A DNA stretch of 64,000 nt from positions 62,001 to 126,000 of the forward strand of contig NZ_RBWX01000012.1 of NCBI RefSeq assembly GCF_003634215.1, in the 5' to 3' direction. Made by a program: the position numbers and the translations under genes. Under the pieces are notes generated by a model, which saw only the letters and a program-made list of their open reading frames with translations, did not search any database and had not been told where the DNA came from. Positions 63,491-64,000 of this stretch are shown here, piece by piece; position 1 is the stretch's first letter, and the number at the start of each line of letters is the position of its first letter. Origin of the DNA: Sphingosinicella microcystinivorans. Its GTDB lineage: Bacteria > Pseudomonadota > Alphaproteobacteria > Sphingomonadales > Sphingomonadaceae.

Positions 63491-64000
63491 CTAATTTGAC
63501 TGCCATGTTGCGTGGGTTTCGAAAACGCCGACCGCCGGATTGCCCGCAGCGTCGATCGGTGGCTTGAATCGTGCTCGAATCGACATGGATTTGCACGCGG
63601 CATCGCCGAACGGCTTGCCCGCGGGGCCGTTGCCGTCATGGGTGCAGCCAGTCACTCGCCCGTCCTTTCCAACCGTCAGGCGAACGTTCACCCGGAGCGA
63701 ACGCGGCATTCGCTTTTTCAGCTCCGGGTCCAGGTTTGCAAACGAAAGCCATGTGCCGGGATTCGACTTCGGAACTGCCGGCGGATAATCGACCGATGTC
63801 GGAGCAGGTCTGGTGGGCACGAGATCGAAAACGAGGTCGCCGCCCTTTCCGAACGGCTTGGCTTTCCAAGACTTATATTGGGCGGGTTCATTTGGTCCAC
63901 AGCGTTGGCCGGTACCCGCGGGCTTGGCCATATCTCCACGCCACGCCGCCAATTCATAGCCCGCTTCGGTTTCGACCAGCCGCCCGGCATTATGGATAAC
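63491..64000 (-). CDS. TonB C-terminal-domain-like protein (5' end cut by window edge)
   Basis: The minus-strand frame is open from base 64000 to the stop at 63491, so the N-terminus lies outside the window. The end of the visible part (SLRVNVRLTVGKDGRVTGCTHDG, then DAACKSMSIRARFKPPIDAAGN) has the TonB C-terminal-like strand, DGRVTGC turn, Cys-bearing helix and FKPPIDAAGN strand. The internal TTG 63952 is not needed as a start. The two cysteines and the DGRVT...FxPxxDAxG spacing match the protein at 44914-45759. It is probably a periplasmic partner or sensor, not a classical TonB. Linked to the hypothetical exported protein downstream. Confidence 0.62.
   Translation of the reverse strand, partial: VIHNAGRLVETEAGYELAAWRGDMAKPAGTGQRCGPNEPAQYKSWKAKPFGKGGDLVFDLVPTRPAPTSVDYPPAVPKSNPGTWLSFANLDPELKKRMPRSLRVNVRLTVGKDGRVTGCTHDGNGPAGKPFGDAACKSMSIRARFKPPIDAAGNPAVGVFETHATWQSN

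Overview
The window is a GC-rich chromosomal segment of an alphaproteobacterium, most probably of the order Sphingomonadales. The evidence is a Usg-family protein, three large TonB-dependent receptors (TBDRs), an ECF-sigma/FecR signalling pair, the serS-surE-nlpD-rimO gene order, a prpBCD operon with a short-chain fatty acyl regulator, and many GTG/TTG starts. I cannot assign a genus from sequence alone. No rRNA, tRNA, CRISPR array, insertion sequence or phage is visible.

Layout. (1) 1-6650: a divergent acyl-CoA degradation cluster. The minus arm has a KAS-III/HMG-CoA-synthase-like protein fused to a zinc-ribbon/OB domain, an SCP2-type thiolase, an SDR and an enoyl-CoA hydratase cut by the window edge. 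The plus arm has an acyl-CoA dehydrogenase, a hotdog thioesterase and an exported metallo-beta-lactamase-fold hydrolase. (2) 6989-9878: nitronate monooxygenase, then an Hsp70 (YegD-like)/GreA-GreB-like pair. (3) 10180-24085: mostly housekeeping genes (usg, pstS behind a four-repeat Pho box, polA, nadB, an orphan ABC ATPase with a small lipoprotein, a host-attachment family protein, serS-surE-nlpD-rimO, an FAD oxidase). (4) 24405-31605: a TBDR with a UUCG-loop terminator, then two diguanylate cyclases flanking an RhlE-like helicase. (5) 31624-41634: a tightly coupled operon (TBDR, class III aminotransferase, acyl-CoA ligase, APC permease, CocE/NonD lipoprotein hydrolase, prolyl aminopeptidase) divergent from a TetR regulator across a small operator array. 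(6) 41725-48267: a DUF2254 protein, a CPA1 antiporter, three poorly known proteins and a LuxR-type regulator. (7) 48424-56431: metE under a cobalamin riboswitch, then prpDCB divergent from its ScfR/RamB-type regulator with TTTGCAAA-like sites between. (8) 56469-64000: an ECF sigma/FecR/STN-domain TBDR/exported PHP phosphoesterase operon, then two secreted proteins of unknown function, the last cut by the edge.

How the parts fit: regions 1, 5 and 8 look like accessory uptake-and-catabolism modules set in a core-gene backbone. Region 5 reads as a complete pathway from outer membrane to CoA thioester for a compound with both an amine and an ester or amide bond. Region 8 reads as a surface-signalled module in which import is tied to phosphoester hydrolysis. 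Regulation is unusually readable here: Pho boxes, a B12 riboswitch with its promoter, TetR and ScfR operators, and possible RBS-masking hairpins.
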